Both the position numbers and the translations under genes were made by a program. Positions 1 through 11,639 of a stretch of DNA of 64,000 nt are shown here, in pieces. Source of the stretch: Lumbricus rubellus (Eukaryota; Annelida; Clitellata; Crassiclitellata; Lumbricidae). Under the pieces are notes generated by a model. It saw only the letters and a list, made by a program, of their open reading frames with translations. It was not told the origin of the DNA and did not search any database. Each line of letters begins with the position of its first letter. Within the stretch, counting starts at the first letter, position 1. The stretch is from assembly GCA_945859605.1 (NCBI GenBank), contig OX243827.1, positions 27,626,552 to 27,690,551 on the forward strand, read 5' to 3'.

Positions 1-428
1 TTGCTGTTTGCCTACCTCTTCAAGGTCGCGTTTTCTTTGACGTTTCTGCCAACCGGACTCAAATTTCTTCATTTTCTTTAGGCCTACTTATTTTATTTGT
101 TTAAAAATTAAAATTAAAAAGAGAAATAAGCAGCTACATAAACACTAAATACTTAGTAAATAGTAGAAAATAATATTACATGGAACATAGTTACACTGTG
201 CCGTCTGTACCGTACGCAGATCTATATTTTACTTGGTGATGGCCTTGATGGGGTCTATCCGCGCATAAATTGATTACGTCATACGTCATCATTACAGTAC
301 ACAATTAATTAGTACGTCATCATTATAGTAGTAGTACTGTACAGGGTGGGCCAAAAAAGGACCCCCCCTAGGTTTTTTGCCAATATTTACCTGAACACCG
401 GATTACAGGCCTATGTATACGTCCGTAC

Positions 429-462
429 TACCTGGGACTAATATCGATATTAGTCCCAGGTA
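429..462. repeat. 34-bp perfect palindrome
   Basis: TACCTGGGACTAATATC is followed directly by its exact reverse complement, with no spacer. It could extrude as a cruciform or be a remnant of inverted terminal repeats. No neighbouring gene explains it. Confidence 0.85.
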
Positions 463-862
463 CTACCGAGTATGCGAGTAGCCCTCTGCCCTGGCTACTT
501 GTATGACTGCCCTGACTATGCCCTGGCTACAAAAAGTGTCTGGCGCCGCCACTGGCCTAAAGGCGCATGCACACTGATTTACTAGCGTGTAGCCTACCCG
601 CGTATACACTGCCTTTTACAAGCGTATACCCTGGTTTTCGGGAGGTGAGTATAGGCCTATACGATGCCGTATTTCCCAGGAGGACCAGAGGTGAGTAGGC
701 TATACGCTGTATACCTGCGTATACACTCGTGTACTGTGTACAGCCCTGAGTACATACATACAGCTTCCTCCTTCGACGCGTTCCTCCTTATTAACTAGTG
801 AGCCAATTAAACTTGTGCCTCTTTTCGTTGTCTCAAAACCACTTTTCTCTCTCTGGGTCTAA

Positions 863-1017
863 TGCACTGGGAGCGCCTCTGATTAGTGTGCATGTGAGAG
901 GCGCTATATAAATGTATAGATACAATACATACAGTGCAATGTAATGCAATACAATACAATGCAACGCAACACACCACAACACAACACAATACAAAACAAT
1001 ACAATACAATACAAACA
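863..1017 (+). mobile_element. LINE/SINE 3' tail plus pentanucleotide array
   Basis: The first 50 bases carry GGAGCGCCTCTGA and GGCGCTATATAAAT, the 3' tail shared by the SINEs and the LINE of this window. A degenerate (ACAAT/ACAAC)n array follows directly, consistent with a tail-seeded microsatellite. Confidence 0.55.
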
Positions 1018-1866
1018 TACATATATATATACATAAACACCCACGCATTTTCCTTTATACCTGCTATAAATGTCTATATAGGCCACACTTGCTGATTAGA
1101 TTATTGTTGCAATTAGGGTAATTGCAGCCTGGTCCAATAATCGTGTTTCCACTTGTGCTGTACGCCTAGACATTAGCACTATTAGCACCGATGCTGCTGA
1201 TGTTTTAAAAGGGATGTACATGTACGTCGTAATTCATTGTGTATACATTGTTCTATAGATATACAGTCATAAATACATAACTGAGTGATTGTTTATATGA
1301 GTATATATATATATATGCATATATGTGTATATATAATATGTATATATATATATAGCATATTTGGATGACTATATTAATGTCATGGTTTTATATATACATA
1401 CGTAGGCTATAGGCCTACCCGTGTCGGTCCTGTTGGCTTATAAAAATATACGTGTGTTTATGGATGAGCTCCCACGGGTCTGTCCATAACTGATCTACTG
1501 TCAGGTTCGAGGCGTGTGCATGTGAGGTCCGAGGTGTGTGCATGTGGGTGTATGTCGGCGTGTATAAGTCGGTGTGTGTTTGAGTGCGTTTGTTCGTTTG
1601 TGTCTGTGTGCGTGTATTATTGCAGCTAATATGTAGCCTATGTACATGCAGGCTACATAATGCATGTATTGTATTATGAACATTTATGTAGCGTCTTATA
1701 ATAGCCTAATCTCATGAAGTTTCCTATAACAGTGGTGGTGTGATGGTGATGGTGTATTAGTAGCGGTAGTAGTAACAGTAGCAGAAGCAGAAATAACCGT
1801 ATGGTTAGTTACATGTATATGTTTATATATATATATATATATTAATAGGCCTTATATATATATATA

Positions 1867-2271
1867 CACTGTGTCCCAATAAATCGGGCACCCTTTTTAT
1901 AATGTGAATAAAACAGGCAAATCTTAATCGATTTTCAAAGTTTTAAAACTGTTTTTATCCTGAGATAATTATCTTACAGTGATTCAAATATGAAGTTTCT
2001 GGCATGAATATTGACGTCACAATTACGTCATTTGCATCAGAGAATTCCAATGTTAAGTACGGAACACAACTTTTTCGGTACTTAACATTGGAATTCTCTG
2101 ATGCAAATGACGTAATTGTGACGTCAATATTCATGCCAGAAACTTCATATTTGAATCAGTGTAAGATAATTATCTCATGATAAAAACAGCTTTGAAATTT
2201 TGAAATTCGATTCACATTTGCCCGTTTTATTCACATTATAAAAAGGGTGCCCGATTTATTGGGACACAGTG
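1867..2271. mobile_element. Palindromic mariner-type MITE (fold-back)
   Basis: The element starts CACTGTGTCCCAATAAATCG and ends with the reverse complement, flanked by TA on both sides inside a TA microsatellite. The two halves are near-complete reverse complements for about 190 bp each around a short centre near 2063-2075, so the whole 405 bp can fold into one hairpin. The TIR start CACTGTG.CCCA resembles that of the mariner at 13916-14941. No transposase is encoded. Target site, TIR and size fit a non-autonomous Tc1/mariner derivative. Confidence 0.85.
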
Positions 2272-2577
2272 TATATATGAATGGTTCAGCCGTTGTTATG
2301 TCTTCACGAGTCCTGTGTTTGCATTGAGAGAGGATCATCAACAGTGCATGCTTTAGTCGAACCCGCTTCGTGCCTCCCACGAGAAGAACGGGAACATCAC
2401 AGAGCGACACAGAAGAGAGTGACAAAATAATATCATAGCTATTATGATGGCCGGAGTTATTGCAGCACGTGCCAAAATACACAATGGGGCCTACATATAA
2501 TCGACGTAAACAGTAATTTTAGACAATGTAGGGCCTATTGGTGGTTTTTGGCACCTATCCTCACCATATTATATTAG

Positions 2578-2790
2578 GATTTTATGCTATTAAGATCATT
2601 ATATAAAACAATAATGATGATGATGACAATAATAATAGGCCTACTAATACTAATAATAATAATAGTTAAATTAATAATAATAATAATAATAATAATAAGG
2701 ATAATAATAATAATAGTCCCTAATAACAATAATATGGATAATAATAATGATAATAATAGCCTAATAGGCCTATTAATAAGTATAATGAAT
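2578..2790. repeat. AAT-rich simple repeat
   Basis: Imperfect (AAT)n with ATG and ATC variants, interrupted by TAGGCCTA words. Open frames across it are low-complexity Ile/Asn runs and not genes. Confidence 0.8.
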
Positions 2791-3015
2791 ACTTATAGCA
2801 AAAACAACAGCTTAATTAACGACATCTGCAGTATGGACCAAACGACGCAAACATTTGGGCCTATGTAGGCCTACATTTCCCTCAACCTTAACCTCAAGAG
2901 TTTTCTGCGCTAATGGTTCCTCCATGAGTCCATTGGGCCAGCAGGAACGTCAATCAATCAGAATAATAACAATCGCATCTGTAAGTGCAGCCATGGGAGG
3001 CCACGACCACGTGGA

Positions 3016-4242
3016 GGCTAATTTCGAGTAGCTAATTTCGAGTAGCTAATTTTGAGTAGCTAATTTCGAGTAGTTAATTTCGAGTAGCTAATTTCGAGTA
3101 GTTAATTTCGAGTAGCTAATTTCGAGTAGCTAATTGCGAGTAGCTAATTTCGAGTAGCTAATTTCGAGTAGCTAATTCGAGTAGCTAATTCGAGTAGCTA
3201 ATTGCGAGTGCCGGTAGCTAATTTCGTGTAGCTAATTTCGAGTAGCTAATTTCGAGTAGCTAATTGCGAGTAGCTAATTGCGAGTAGTTAATTTCGAGTA
3301 GCTAATTTTGAGTAGCTAATTTCGAGTAGCTAATTTCGAGTAGTTAATTACGAGTAGCTGATTTTGAGTAGCTAATTGCGAGTAGCTAATTTCGAGTAGC
3401 TAATTTCGAGCAGCTAATTTCGAGTAGCTAATTTCGAGCAGCTAATTTCGAGTAGCTAATTGCGAGTAGCTAATTTCGAGTAGCTAATTTCGAGCAGCTA
3501 ATTTCGAGTAGCTAATTTCGAGCAGCTAATTTCGAGTAGCTAATTTCGAGCAGCTAATTTCGAGTAGCTAATTGCGAGTAGCTAATTTCGAGTAGCTAAT
3601 TTCGAGCAGCTAATTTCGAGTAGTTAATTTCGAGTAGCTAATTTCGAGTAGCTAATTGCGAGTAGCTAATTTCGAGTAGCTAATTTCGAGTAGCTAATTC
3701 GAGTAGCTAATTGCGAGTAGCTAATTGCGAGTGCCGGTAGCTAATTTCGTGTAGCTAATTTCGAGTAGCTAATTTCGAGTAGCTAATTGCGAGTAGCTAA
3801 TTGCGAGTAGTTAATTTCGAGTAGCTAATTTTGAGTAGCTAATTTCGAGTAGCTAATTTCGAGTAGTTAATTACGAGTAGCTGATTTTGAGTAGCTAATT
3901 GCGAGTAGCTAATTTCGAGTAGCTAATTTCGAGCAGCTAATTTCGAGTAGCTAATTTCGAGCAGCTAATTTCGAGTAGCTAATTGCGAGTAGCTAATTTC
4001 GAGTAGCTAATTTCGAGCAGCTAATTTCGAGTAGCTAATTTCGAGCAGCTAATTTCGAGTAGCTAATTTCGAGCAGCTAATTTCGAGTAGCTAATTGCGA
4101 GTAGCTAATTTCGAGTAGCTAATTTCGAGCAGCTAATTTCGAGTAGCTAATTTCGAGCAGCTAATTTCGAGTAGCTAATTGCGAGTAGCTAATTTCGAGT
4201 AGCTAATTTCGAGTAGCTAATTTCGAGTAGCTAATTGCGAGT
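3016..4242. repeat. 1.2-kb minisatellite, about 14-bp unit
   Basis: About 85-90 tandem copies of GAGTAGCTAATTTC with recurring variants (TTGC instead of TTTC, GAGCAG instead of GAGTAG, 13-bp units). The rare variant GTGCCGGTAGC occurs at about 3209 and 3732, 523 bp apart, inside matching strings of variants. A 523-bp block was therefore duplicated as a higher-order repeat. Confidence 0.95.
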
Positions 4243-5248
4243 CGTCATAGCAAAGAACGAGTCAACGTTGATCGAGCGAGCGAGAGAGAGAACTCCACAA
4301 ATGATGTTTATTGAGTAATGGATGACGAGTTGACGGATAGATTCAACCAGGGACGACCCCAACGGTATCGACTGTTTGTCGAAAGTATTTGCTCGATCCA
4401 TTTCGAGTTCAATGATTAAGGCTAAAACATCGTGCGGCGTGGGTCGTTTTTGCATTGATCGTGTATCGCCTATATGGCAATTGCAATGATGCGAATGGAT
4501 GGATGGATGTATGGATGGATGGATGGATGGATGGATGGATGGATGGATGGATGCTGCTGCTGCTGCTGAATGGGTTGCACTGATGATGGCACTGTTACCT
4601 TGGGTACAACATACGCTGTCTTTCACGCGTATCGACATTGGTTCTGCGTTTTCCCAGCGGTGAGTACGTGCGACTCGATTATAACGCGAGTTGCATCTGA
4701 TTTCGGGTTTTTAGTTTAACGTTCAGAATTTTTACTTTATTTATACACGCTGACTAACCCTGACTTCCCTATCTTCTGTTTTCGAGAGGTAGGATAAAAG
4801 TCTTTACTCTGAGTCTCTGACTGGCTTGATTATTATATCTTCCATTGGGCCTATGTCTATAGCATGTCATTTACTCTGACTGCAGACTTACTGCAGTACT
4901 GTTATGACTTGCATGCAACCTGCTCTGATTTTGGTGTACCTCAATTCTATTATGGCTAACATGTCATACGTTGATGCTCTGACTAGCTTATAATATATCT
5001 TCTCTAGTTACTAATTTAGTTAAATTATTACCAACTGGAATATGATATATTACATTCTACTAGATATAATTAGAACCAGATCAGTTGTTTGTCACAATTC
5101 TTCTCATGCCTTGTCCCAATGCAGACCGCTACATGACCTGATTATTTGGACACTTTAACAGAAAGGAAAATTCTTAATTTTTTGATTAATTCTCGTGATT
5201 ATAATTGCAGTAAAATAATTTTCGGTTCACGAAGCGTTGCTGTTTCGG

Positions 5249-5251
<3 letters not shown>
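4243..5251. other. Non-coding stretch with GGAT array
   Basis: It contains a (GGAT)n tract (about 4496-4552) with a short GCT run. A minus-strand frame of about 135 codons (4231-4638) crosses the repeat, but it lacks domain character and I do not accept it as a gene. From 4640 to 5250 I see AT-rich sequence without exons. Confidence 0.5.
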
Positions 5252-5319
<68 letters not shown>

Positions 5320-5383
5320 AACAATAACAACAACAACAACAACAACAACAATAACAATAACAACAACAACAACAACAACAATT
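5252..5383. repeat. (AAC)n microsatellite
   Basis: About 43 trinucleotide copies with a few AAT changes. Poly-Asn, poly-Thr and poly-Leu frames here are artefacts. Confidence 0.97.
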
Positions 5384-5606
5384 AATAATAGGCCTACATG
5401 TACATCACAGCATGCAGTTGCTAGCCTAACAACATAAAGGTAGGCACAGAGCACCGATTCCTCCTCCACTTTCATGTCCTTATTTTCTCCACCTTTTTCT
5501 CCTTTTTCTTCTCTTCCTCCTCCTCCCCTTCCCCTTCTCTTCCTCCCCTCCCCTTGTCTCGTCCTTGTCCTCGTCCTTGTCCTTCTCTTTCGTACACTTT
5601 CACACG

Positions 5607-6058
5607 CAGCGTTGCCACTCGTTGGGTTTTTTGAACTTTTTCACAAGATCTTGGGTTTTTAGATCTGAACTTGGGAAATAGGGTTTTTCGGGAAGAACTT
5701 GAGTTTTTTGCTTGGGTTTTTTTCTGCCAAAAAGCCTAGGGTTTTTCTATTTCCGAACTTAAAAAATGGGGTTTTTCGGGAAGAACTTGGGTTTTTGCTT
5801 GGGTTTTTTCTTTCGACTAAGAAAATCGGGAAATTGTGGACAGTTTGGAGAGATTTTGACCGGATGACTAAAAAAGGTCATCAGAATTTTCGGACGAGAC
5901 GAGAAATTGAAAGATTTTTTGGTCCAAATGACTAAAGGTCATAAAAATTTTCGGACGGGAAATTGTATACATTTTCGAAAATTTGGGCAACTTGGGTTTT
6001 CTTGGGTTTTTTCGACCCTTCAACTTGGGTTTTTTCAATTTTTAGAGTGGCAACGCTG
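5607..6058. mobile_element. hAT-type MITE, TSD TTCACACG
   Basis: The 452-bp element has perfect 14-bp inverted ends CAGCGTTGCCACTC and an exact 8-bp target duplication TTCACACG at 5599-5606 and 6059-6066. The interior is built from repeated CTTGGGTTTTT segments and a 'gacta...aaggtcat' module that recurs in other MITEs of this window. There is no transposase. Confidence 0.9.
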
Positions 6059-6076
6059 TTCACACGTCCACTTTTT

Positions 6077-7175
6077 ATCCAATCTAACGATTGAATTGCA
6101 GACTGCAGTAGGGGCCTAATGTGCGACTTACTTATAATATTAGTAGTAGTATTCATCTGTTTTACGCCTAGCTGTATAGTAACGAAGACTGTTAGCGGCG
6201 CCCTCCTCCCTTCTTCCAGGCTTGGGACTGGCACTGGCAGGCACTATGCAGCTGGTGTGCAAAGCCTGGACTCCCAGTGGCGGAGGTACTGTCGCCCTTG
6301 CGTTCTTCTCCCTCGCCTTACGGCGTACGCATCGGACTTACGTTGTCGAGTGAACCTCTTGTGTCGGTGCTCGAACAGCGCTTCGAGGGTTGTTGCCCTT
6401 GCGTACTTGGTCACCGACTCCGGTCTCCGAAGATGTTGAAGTCGGCTGCAGCTCCCCCGCCACGACAAGGCGTACGCATCGGACATCCACACCGTCGGGT
6501 GGCATCTATGGTTCGATGGCCCGAACGGTTATATAGTTATAACTAGGTTTAATATAACTTAGACTGGCACACTTTTCAAGGTGTCCAAATTTCTTTACTC
6601 AAGCAGGTCCTCGATAATCTTAGCAAGTTAGCCTTCTTTATCGTTGACATGCACATGCTCGTCCTCCTCCTCGTCCTCCTCATCTTCCTCTTTCATGCAT
6701 TTTCATACGTACGCTTTCAATCCAACCTCTGTGCATTTTATTCTTAGCGGCGCATCATGTAACATATAGCATTTTGCCCCACCTTACCACCTCTCCCGCA
6801 CACGCACACACACGCAGACACACACGCGCGCACACACGCACACACACCGACAAGTGAACTCAGTGCATAGCCATTACGCTGAACATTGGTGGGACCAAGG
6901 ATGCTGCTGAGCACTATAATAACTCTGATGATGATGATGAGTGATATTTTGTAAACAACAGTTTTAAGAGATATTAGAGTTCACAGGCGACCTCTGGCCA
7001 CCGAAAACGGATCTAACGATTGAATTACAGTAGACCTACATTGTATGGTGCTGACATAGTATACTTACAATATTAGTTATAACTAGGTTTAATGTAACTT
7101 AAACTGGCGCACTTTTCAAGGTGTCCAAATTTCTTTACTCGAGCAGGTCCTCGATAATCTTAGCAAGTTATAACC
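6077..7175. repeat. Degenerate local duplication
   Basis: Two blocks share sequence in the same order: TCTAACGATTGAATT (6083 and 7012) followed by a segment containing CTTTTCAAGGTGTCCAAATT and GCAGGTCCTCGATAATCTTA (6573-6631 and 7113-7171). The spacing differs, so one copy carries an extra insertion. Between them lie a GC-richer unassigned stretch (6240-6530), a copy of the 40-bp repeat containing GGGACTGGCACT, and a (CA)n tract near 6793-6850. Confidence 0.7.
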
Positions 7176-7559
7176 TTCTACATAACATCGCTGACATGCA
7201 TGGACGTATTTATAATGATTGCAGTTTCGCGCGTTTTTTCTGTCGCTGTTATTCTGTTAAACTTACGACTTTAAAGACATTGGAAGCCGACAAAAGGATG
7301 GAAAAACGATTTTGAATAGAGAAAAGATTAACTCATTCTGTTGACAAACGCGTTTGAAGTGTCTTCACCAGAGAATGGATGTATCAAAAACTTTTCTAAG
7401 AAGAGTCTTAGCCTCTATAATAGGCGTAGGGCCTATGATAGTTGTATACGTAGACCTTTCATCACAGTGGCTTATCACAAACCATCAATAAAACAAGGAT
7501 TCGAATGTAAAACATTTCAATTCTTCGGTCCTCAGCGGCTCGTTAATTGCAATTAACAG

Positions 7560-7829
7560 CTGATGAATGGCTTTACTGATTCGTCGTTGCAGCACTCGTG
7601 AATAAGCTGCTGCCCTGCATATATACTTCTCAAGTAACGTTGTAGCAATTTGGAGTTAACGATTACGATATTGATGCCTTTGTAGACCTATATATACTCA
7701 CGTTTCTGGAGGAGGGTGCATGGTTGGGTGAGACGTTGATTTATGTGGATTTGAGTTGTACAACGAGTAATTTACTAGGGCTTACTAAGAAAGACTGGGG
7801 TAGGGGGTTGAACCCCAGAACTCCCATCA
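7560..7829 (+). repeat. Interspersed repeat X, copy 1
   Basis: It begins with CAGCACTCGTGAATAAGCTG and runs to an 'aagaaagactgggg...gttgaacccc' end. Related segments occur near 22985, 30325, 34199 and (reverse) 51000. I cannot assign it to a known transposon class. Confidence 0.5.
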
Positions 7830-7837
7830 ATTCTCAC

Positions 7838-8130
7838 CAGGGCCGTAGCAACAATGAACGTGGCCCCCTCCGAGCATAATGTCGTGGCCGCGGTGGGCCC
7901 CTTGCAATGCAGACACCGGGATGTGGCTTTTTTGGGCCAGAAATTTCTGACAACCTTTTTTTAGTCATCCGGCAAAAATCATGGCAAAATTTCATCGTCC
8001 GAAAAACTTTTTCGGAAAAAGTTTTTGACTTTTTTAGTCATTTCATTCATTTTTTGGCACTTTTGGGGGCCCCTTCCTTGCGGGGGGCCCCTTCGGTCGG
8101 AGGGTACGGAGGGCGGTCGCTACGCCTCTG
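7838..8130. mobile_element. hAT-type MITE, TSD ATTCTCAC
   Basis: The ends CAGGGCCGTAGCAAC and GGTCGCTACGCCTCTG are imperfect inverted repeats. An exact 8-bp duplication ATTCTCAC lies at 7830-7837 and 8131-8138. The interior carries the 'agtcatccggcaaaa' module shared with other MITEs and G/C runs. No coding capacity. Confidence 0.88.
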
Positions 8131-8157
8131 ATTCTCACCCTCACTTGTGGAATTTCC

Positions 8158-8278
8158 CATCATCGATTCATCGTCATCATCGTCGTCGTCGTCGTCGCCG
8201 CCGCCGTCATCGTCGTCATCGTCGTCGTCGTCGTCATCGTCGTCGTCGTCGTCGTCATCATCATCATCATCATCTCTT
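8158..8278. repeat. TCG/TCA trinucleotide array
   Basis: Mixed (TCG)n and (TCA)n. The Ser, Arg, His and Asp homopolymer frames over it are artefacts. Confidence 0.95.
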
Positions 8279-8511
8279 TCTTTTTGTCGTCTTCTTCTTC
8301 TTTCCTTCAATGAGTCTAAAATCGAAGCATTTCGTACGTTGATTGCAGTGGTTTGAACCAGGTAACCCACCGCCCTACCCCCTCCCTCCAAAAATGCGGA
8401 TAGGTCCCTACTCTTTTCCTTTGCGTTTTCTTCAACTATTTTGTGAAAGCGCTCTCAGAAAAAGTTGTCTTTCAAAAGTCAAAACAATTCTGAAGATCAA
8501 CAACCATAATT

Positions 8512-8757
8512 ATCATACCATACCATACCATACCATACCATACCATACCATACCATACCATACCATACCATACCATACCATACCATACCATACCATACCA
8601 TACCATACCATACCATACCATACCATACCATACCATACCATACCATACCATACCATACCATACCATACCATACCATACCATACCATACCATACCATACCA
8701 TACCATACAATACCATACCATACCATATCATATCATATCATGTCATGTCATACCATA
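8512..8757. repeat. (CCATA)n pentanucleotide array
   Basis: About 42 near-perfect copies, degrading to CATAT and CATGT at the right edge. Three minus-strand and one plus-strand periodic frames result from the 5-bp unit. Confidence 0.97.
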
Positions 8758-9051
8758 TCCATGTGGAGAATGGCCCTGCGACGTGCTCATCATCCATTGC
8801 AGGCTCTGAGCGTGATCAATAATATTCAAAAGGGCTCCCACCTAACTCTATAACGAAGTCTCGCGAATGACCGTGTACCATCGCCCATTTTAATGCATGT
8901 CTCGGATTGTCTCCCATGCAGCCTGATGGGGCTAAACTAGCGCTTAAGAACCATAACGGATTGAACGGCTGATGCATGGGAAGACAAGCACAGACAGTAT
9001 CTACAATCTCAATCTTCCAGTGCAGCATAGAGGATTCAGATGAACGCCTCT

Positions 9052-9115
9052 TTAACCCTTTAATGCCGGGGGATTTCCCATACATTTTACTACACTCTCG
9101 GCATCAAAGGGTTAA
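9052..9115. mobile_element. Miniature TTAA element (piggyBac-like)
   Basis: TTAA flanks a 56-bp unit that starts CCCTTTAATGCC and ends GGCATCAAAGGG. It shares sequence with the pair at 33717-33858. TTAA duplication and CCC ends are piggyBac hallmarks; with only about 30 bp between the ends it is among the smallest possible derivatives. Confidence 0.8.
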
Positions 9116-9444
9116 CGCTGTGCGCAATGATAGATTGCATGCACTCTACCGATTATATATTCCCTCCGCCTCGCCCCACCTGTGGTCATGGGATCCGTCC
9201 TCGGTATCATGGCTTCTCTTTTCCGGAAGAAAGATAATTCAAACTTTATCTCCAGAGTAGGCCTACCGTTCAAAAAACATTTTTCTGATTAGCAAATCCT
9301 GCAACAAACTCGCAACAAAACCATCTGTATTAATTAGTGTATTATTTAGTTGTGCTGCCTATAATAATTATTATGAACTGAACAAGCACATAAAACTTTT
9401 GTAAAATTAGTTTTTATATAACAGGCTGCGTTCTGCAGTCTTGA

Positions 9445-9790
9445 TTAACTGAAAATTGATTGTTTGATTGATTGATTGATTGATATACCTATTAAGATGC
9501 ACTACCCAAGTTGATTGATTGATTGATTGATATACCTATTAAGATGCACTACCCAAGTACCCATGTGCCCACGAAGGAGCATTTACCGTATACCATGAAC
9601 ATGCATTACCGTATACCGCTACCCATGATTATGTTCTACCGTATACCCATGAAAACACTACCTTATACCCATCTAGACAAAGTTCTGACCATCAAACCAT
9701 CGTAGAAGATCTCAGGTCATATTATCTGCCACATGCTCTCAGGCACCTGTTGGTCGAAAAGGATGATGGTTGCAGAGCATGATCGAGATT

Positions 9791-9855
<65 letters not shown>

Positions 9856-9860
9856 CATAA
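9445..9860. repeat. GATT tandem duplication and (CAG)n
   Basis: A segment made of (TTGA)n plus 'tatacctattaagatgcac' is tandemly duplicated (about 9468-9556). Degenerate TACCGTATACC repeats follow, then a pure (CAG)n tract of about 20 copies at 9794-9855. No exon surrounds the CAG tract. Confidence 0.85.
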
Positions 9861-10002
9861 ATAGCCCTTAGGCCAGTGGCAATGTCAGCTTTGTTTTATA
9901 AACAATAAGCCTGGGCCAATAGGAGCAGAAACAAAGTAGTTTAGTCTATATCTCTTTTTTCTTGAAACTGACGCACATATGCAACCACACGTACAATGGG
10001 AT

Positions 10003-10040
10003 GCTGCTGCTGCTCCTGTTGCTGCTGTTGCTGCTGCTGT

Positions 10041-10072
<32 letters not shown>

Positions 10073-10075
10073 TTG
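10003..10075. repeat. CTG/TTG trinucleotide array
   Basis: About 24 CTG and TTG units. The Gln-rich minus-strand frame of 64 codons looks like low-complexity translation without a flanking domain. Confidence 0.9.
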
Positions 10076-10132
10076 TGGGTCGTTTAGTTCGAAAACTATT
10101 ACTTTGTTTTCTTCATTCACATCTGGTCTTCG

Positions 10133-10469
10133 CAATGGCGGATCCAGAACTGTTTCAAGGGGGGGGGGGGCAAAATCTCAGATCTTGGGCGGGAAAAAGG
10201 AATTTTTTTTGAAAGTTCTAAAAATGGTGATGGATCGTTGAGAAAAAAGTACTTTTCATCCGCCAAAAAAGTTGATGACCTTTTTTGTAAATCGAATGGG
10301 GGGGGGGGCCACGTTCCATAAAATTTTCCCAATAGGGGGTGGACAATATCCATTACACCCATATTCGTATTGCTAATTTCAGACCAAATGGGGGGAGGGC
10401 CACGTCCCATGGCAGTTTGAAATGGTGGGCCATGGCCGGATTGCCCCCCCCCCCCTGGATCCGCCCCTG
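10133..10469. mobile_element. hAT-type MITE, TSD GGTCTTCG
   Basis: The ends CAATGGCGGATCCAG and CTGGATCCGCCCCTG are inverted repeats. A perfect 8-bp duplication GGTCTTCG lies at 10125-10132 and 10470-10477. Same family as 15861-16254 (about 340 and 390 bp), with G runs and the internal 'gttgatgacctttttt' module. Confidence 0.93.
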
Positions 10470-10499
10470 GGTCTTCGGATCTTCGGAATAACAGTCATA

Positions 10500-10537
10500 G
10501 TCGTCATCATCATCGTCATCGTCATCATCATCATTGA

Positions 10538-10586
<49 letters not shown>

Positions 10587-10690
10587 GTCATCATCATCAT
10601 TGACATCATCATCGTCATCATCATCGTCATCGTCATCATCATTGTCATCGTCATCATCATCGTCATCGTCAACATCATCGACATAGTCAT
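10500..10690. repeat. CAT/CGT trinucleotide array
   Basis: (CATCAT)n with CATCGT variants. The Met- and Ile-rich frames are artefacts. Confidence 0.95.
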
Positions 10691-11639
10691 CGTTATCCTC
10701 ATCTTTTACCTTTAAACCTAAAGTCTTCTTAAGGTTTCCTCTAAAGTTATCGTCACAGCCAACCTTATCTGTTACCCTAAACCGACTGAATAATTACCTT
10801 GTTTAACTGTTTGATCTTTTACAGCACTTACCGACATCTGTAATAGACAGCCTACTACTTACTATTCGATAGTTACCGATTGACATCGTGTAACACATCT
10901 TCGTGAATGCTCTCCAGATTCCTGTTCACTTCGGATTACAACACACGTGGGTTACTATCCTGATAAAGACATCACATCTTGATGATCAACGACGATCGTC
11001 GACGATAAATGCGCTATAGAATTGGCTAGACCGGATTAGCTTATTACAAACTCGCCGATCTACTGGCATCCGGGTATTGCTCTTCATACGACATGGCCGA
11101 AAATCCTAATGACTTGACGCAGCGCTTGCGATAATGTATTGGTCCTAGTTCCTAAGAAACTGGATGCAGCACCCAAGTCTGTTTTAAATACCTGGCTACT
11201 CGCAAAATCTAGAGTTTCTGGACGGCAGAAAATCTAAACACGTCAGTCTTTGTCGTCTTCAACACATTCAGTAAACTTTAAAAACAAACATAACAAAACA
11301 TAACATAACAAAACATAACATAACAAAACATAACATAAACATAACATAGGCCTACACATAACATAAACATAACATAAACACAACATAACATAAACATAGC
11401 ATAAGCACAAAATAACATAACATAAACATAACATAAACATAACATAACAGCAACATAAAATAACATTAACATAACATAACAAGGGTTTTAGCTTTTTAAG
11501 TGGTTCAGAAGACGCTAAGTCTGCGTTAGAATCACTGCAAATTAACCTGAAACGCGAACAGCCCAATATTCCATGGCTTCCTCTTAAAATAATACTGTAA
11601 CTGTTTCCACTGAGACGTTGCTTGAGAAGACTTGGAAAA
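10691..11639. other. 5' flank of the GPCR gene
   Basis: No exon is evident. It contains an (AACAT)n pentanucleotide array at about 11285-11475, 165 bp upstream of the GPCR start codon, and 'cttgacgcagcgcttgcg' near 11113, possibly repeat X. I see no convincing TATA box. Confidence 0.5.

Larger units (their letters stand above)
1..1866. other. Gene-free left flank
   Basis: I see no credible coding exon here. It holds a 34-bp perfect palindrome (429-462), a copy of the LINE/SINE 3' tail with a pentanucleotide array (863-1017), TA-rich microsatellites near 1297-1345 and 1828-1866, and the word TAGGCCTA near 652 and 1413. The stretch at 348-373 resembles one end of a mariner-like inverted repeat, but I found no partner end. 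Confidence 0.6.

Noticed and set aside
3016..4242. CRISPR-like array
   Set aside because: Contiguous 14-bp units without spacers in a eukaryotic genome: a minisatellite.
4231..4638. 135-codon minus-strand ORF
   Set aside because: Crosses a GGAT/GCT microsatellite, runs into the minisatellite, and has no domain or splice support.
8343..8822. 159-codon plus-strand frame with YHTIP repeats
   Set aside because: Translation of the (CCATA)n pentanucleotide array.
9941..10135. Poly-Gln protein
   Set aside because: Only a CTG/TTG microsatellite with short unsupported flanks.
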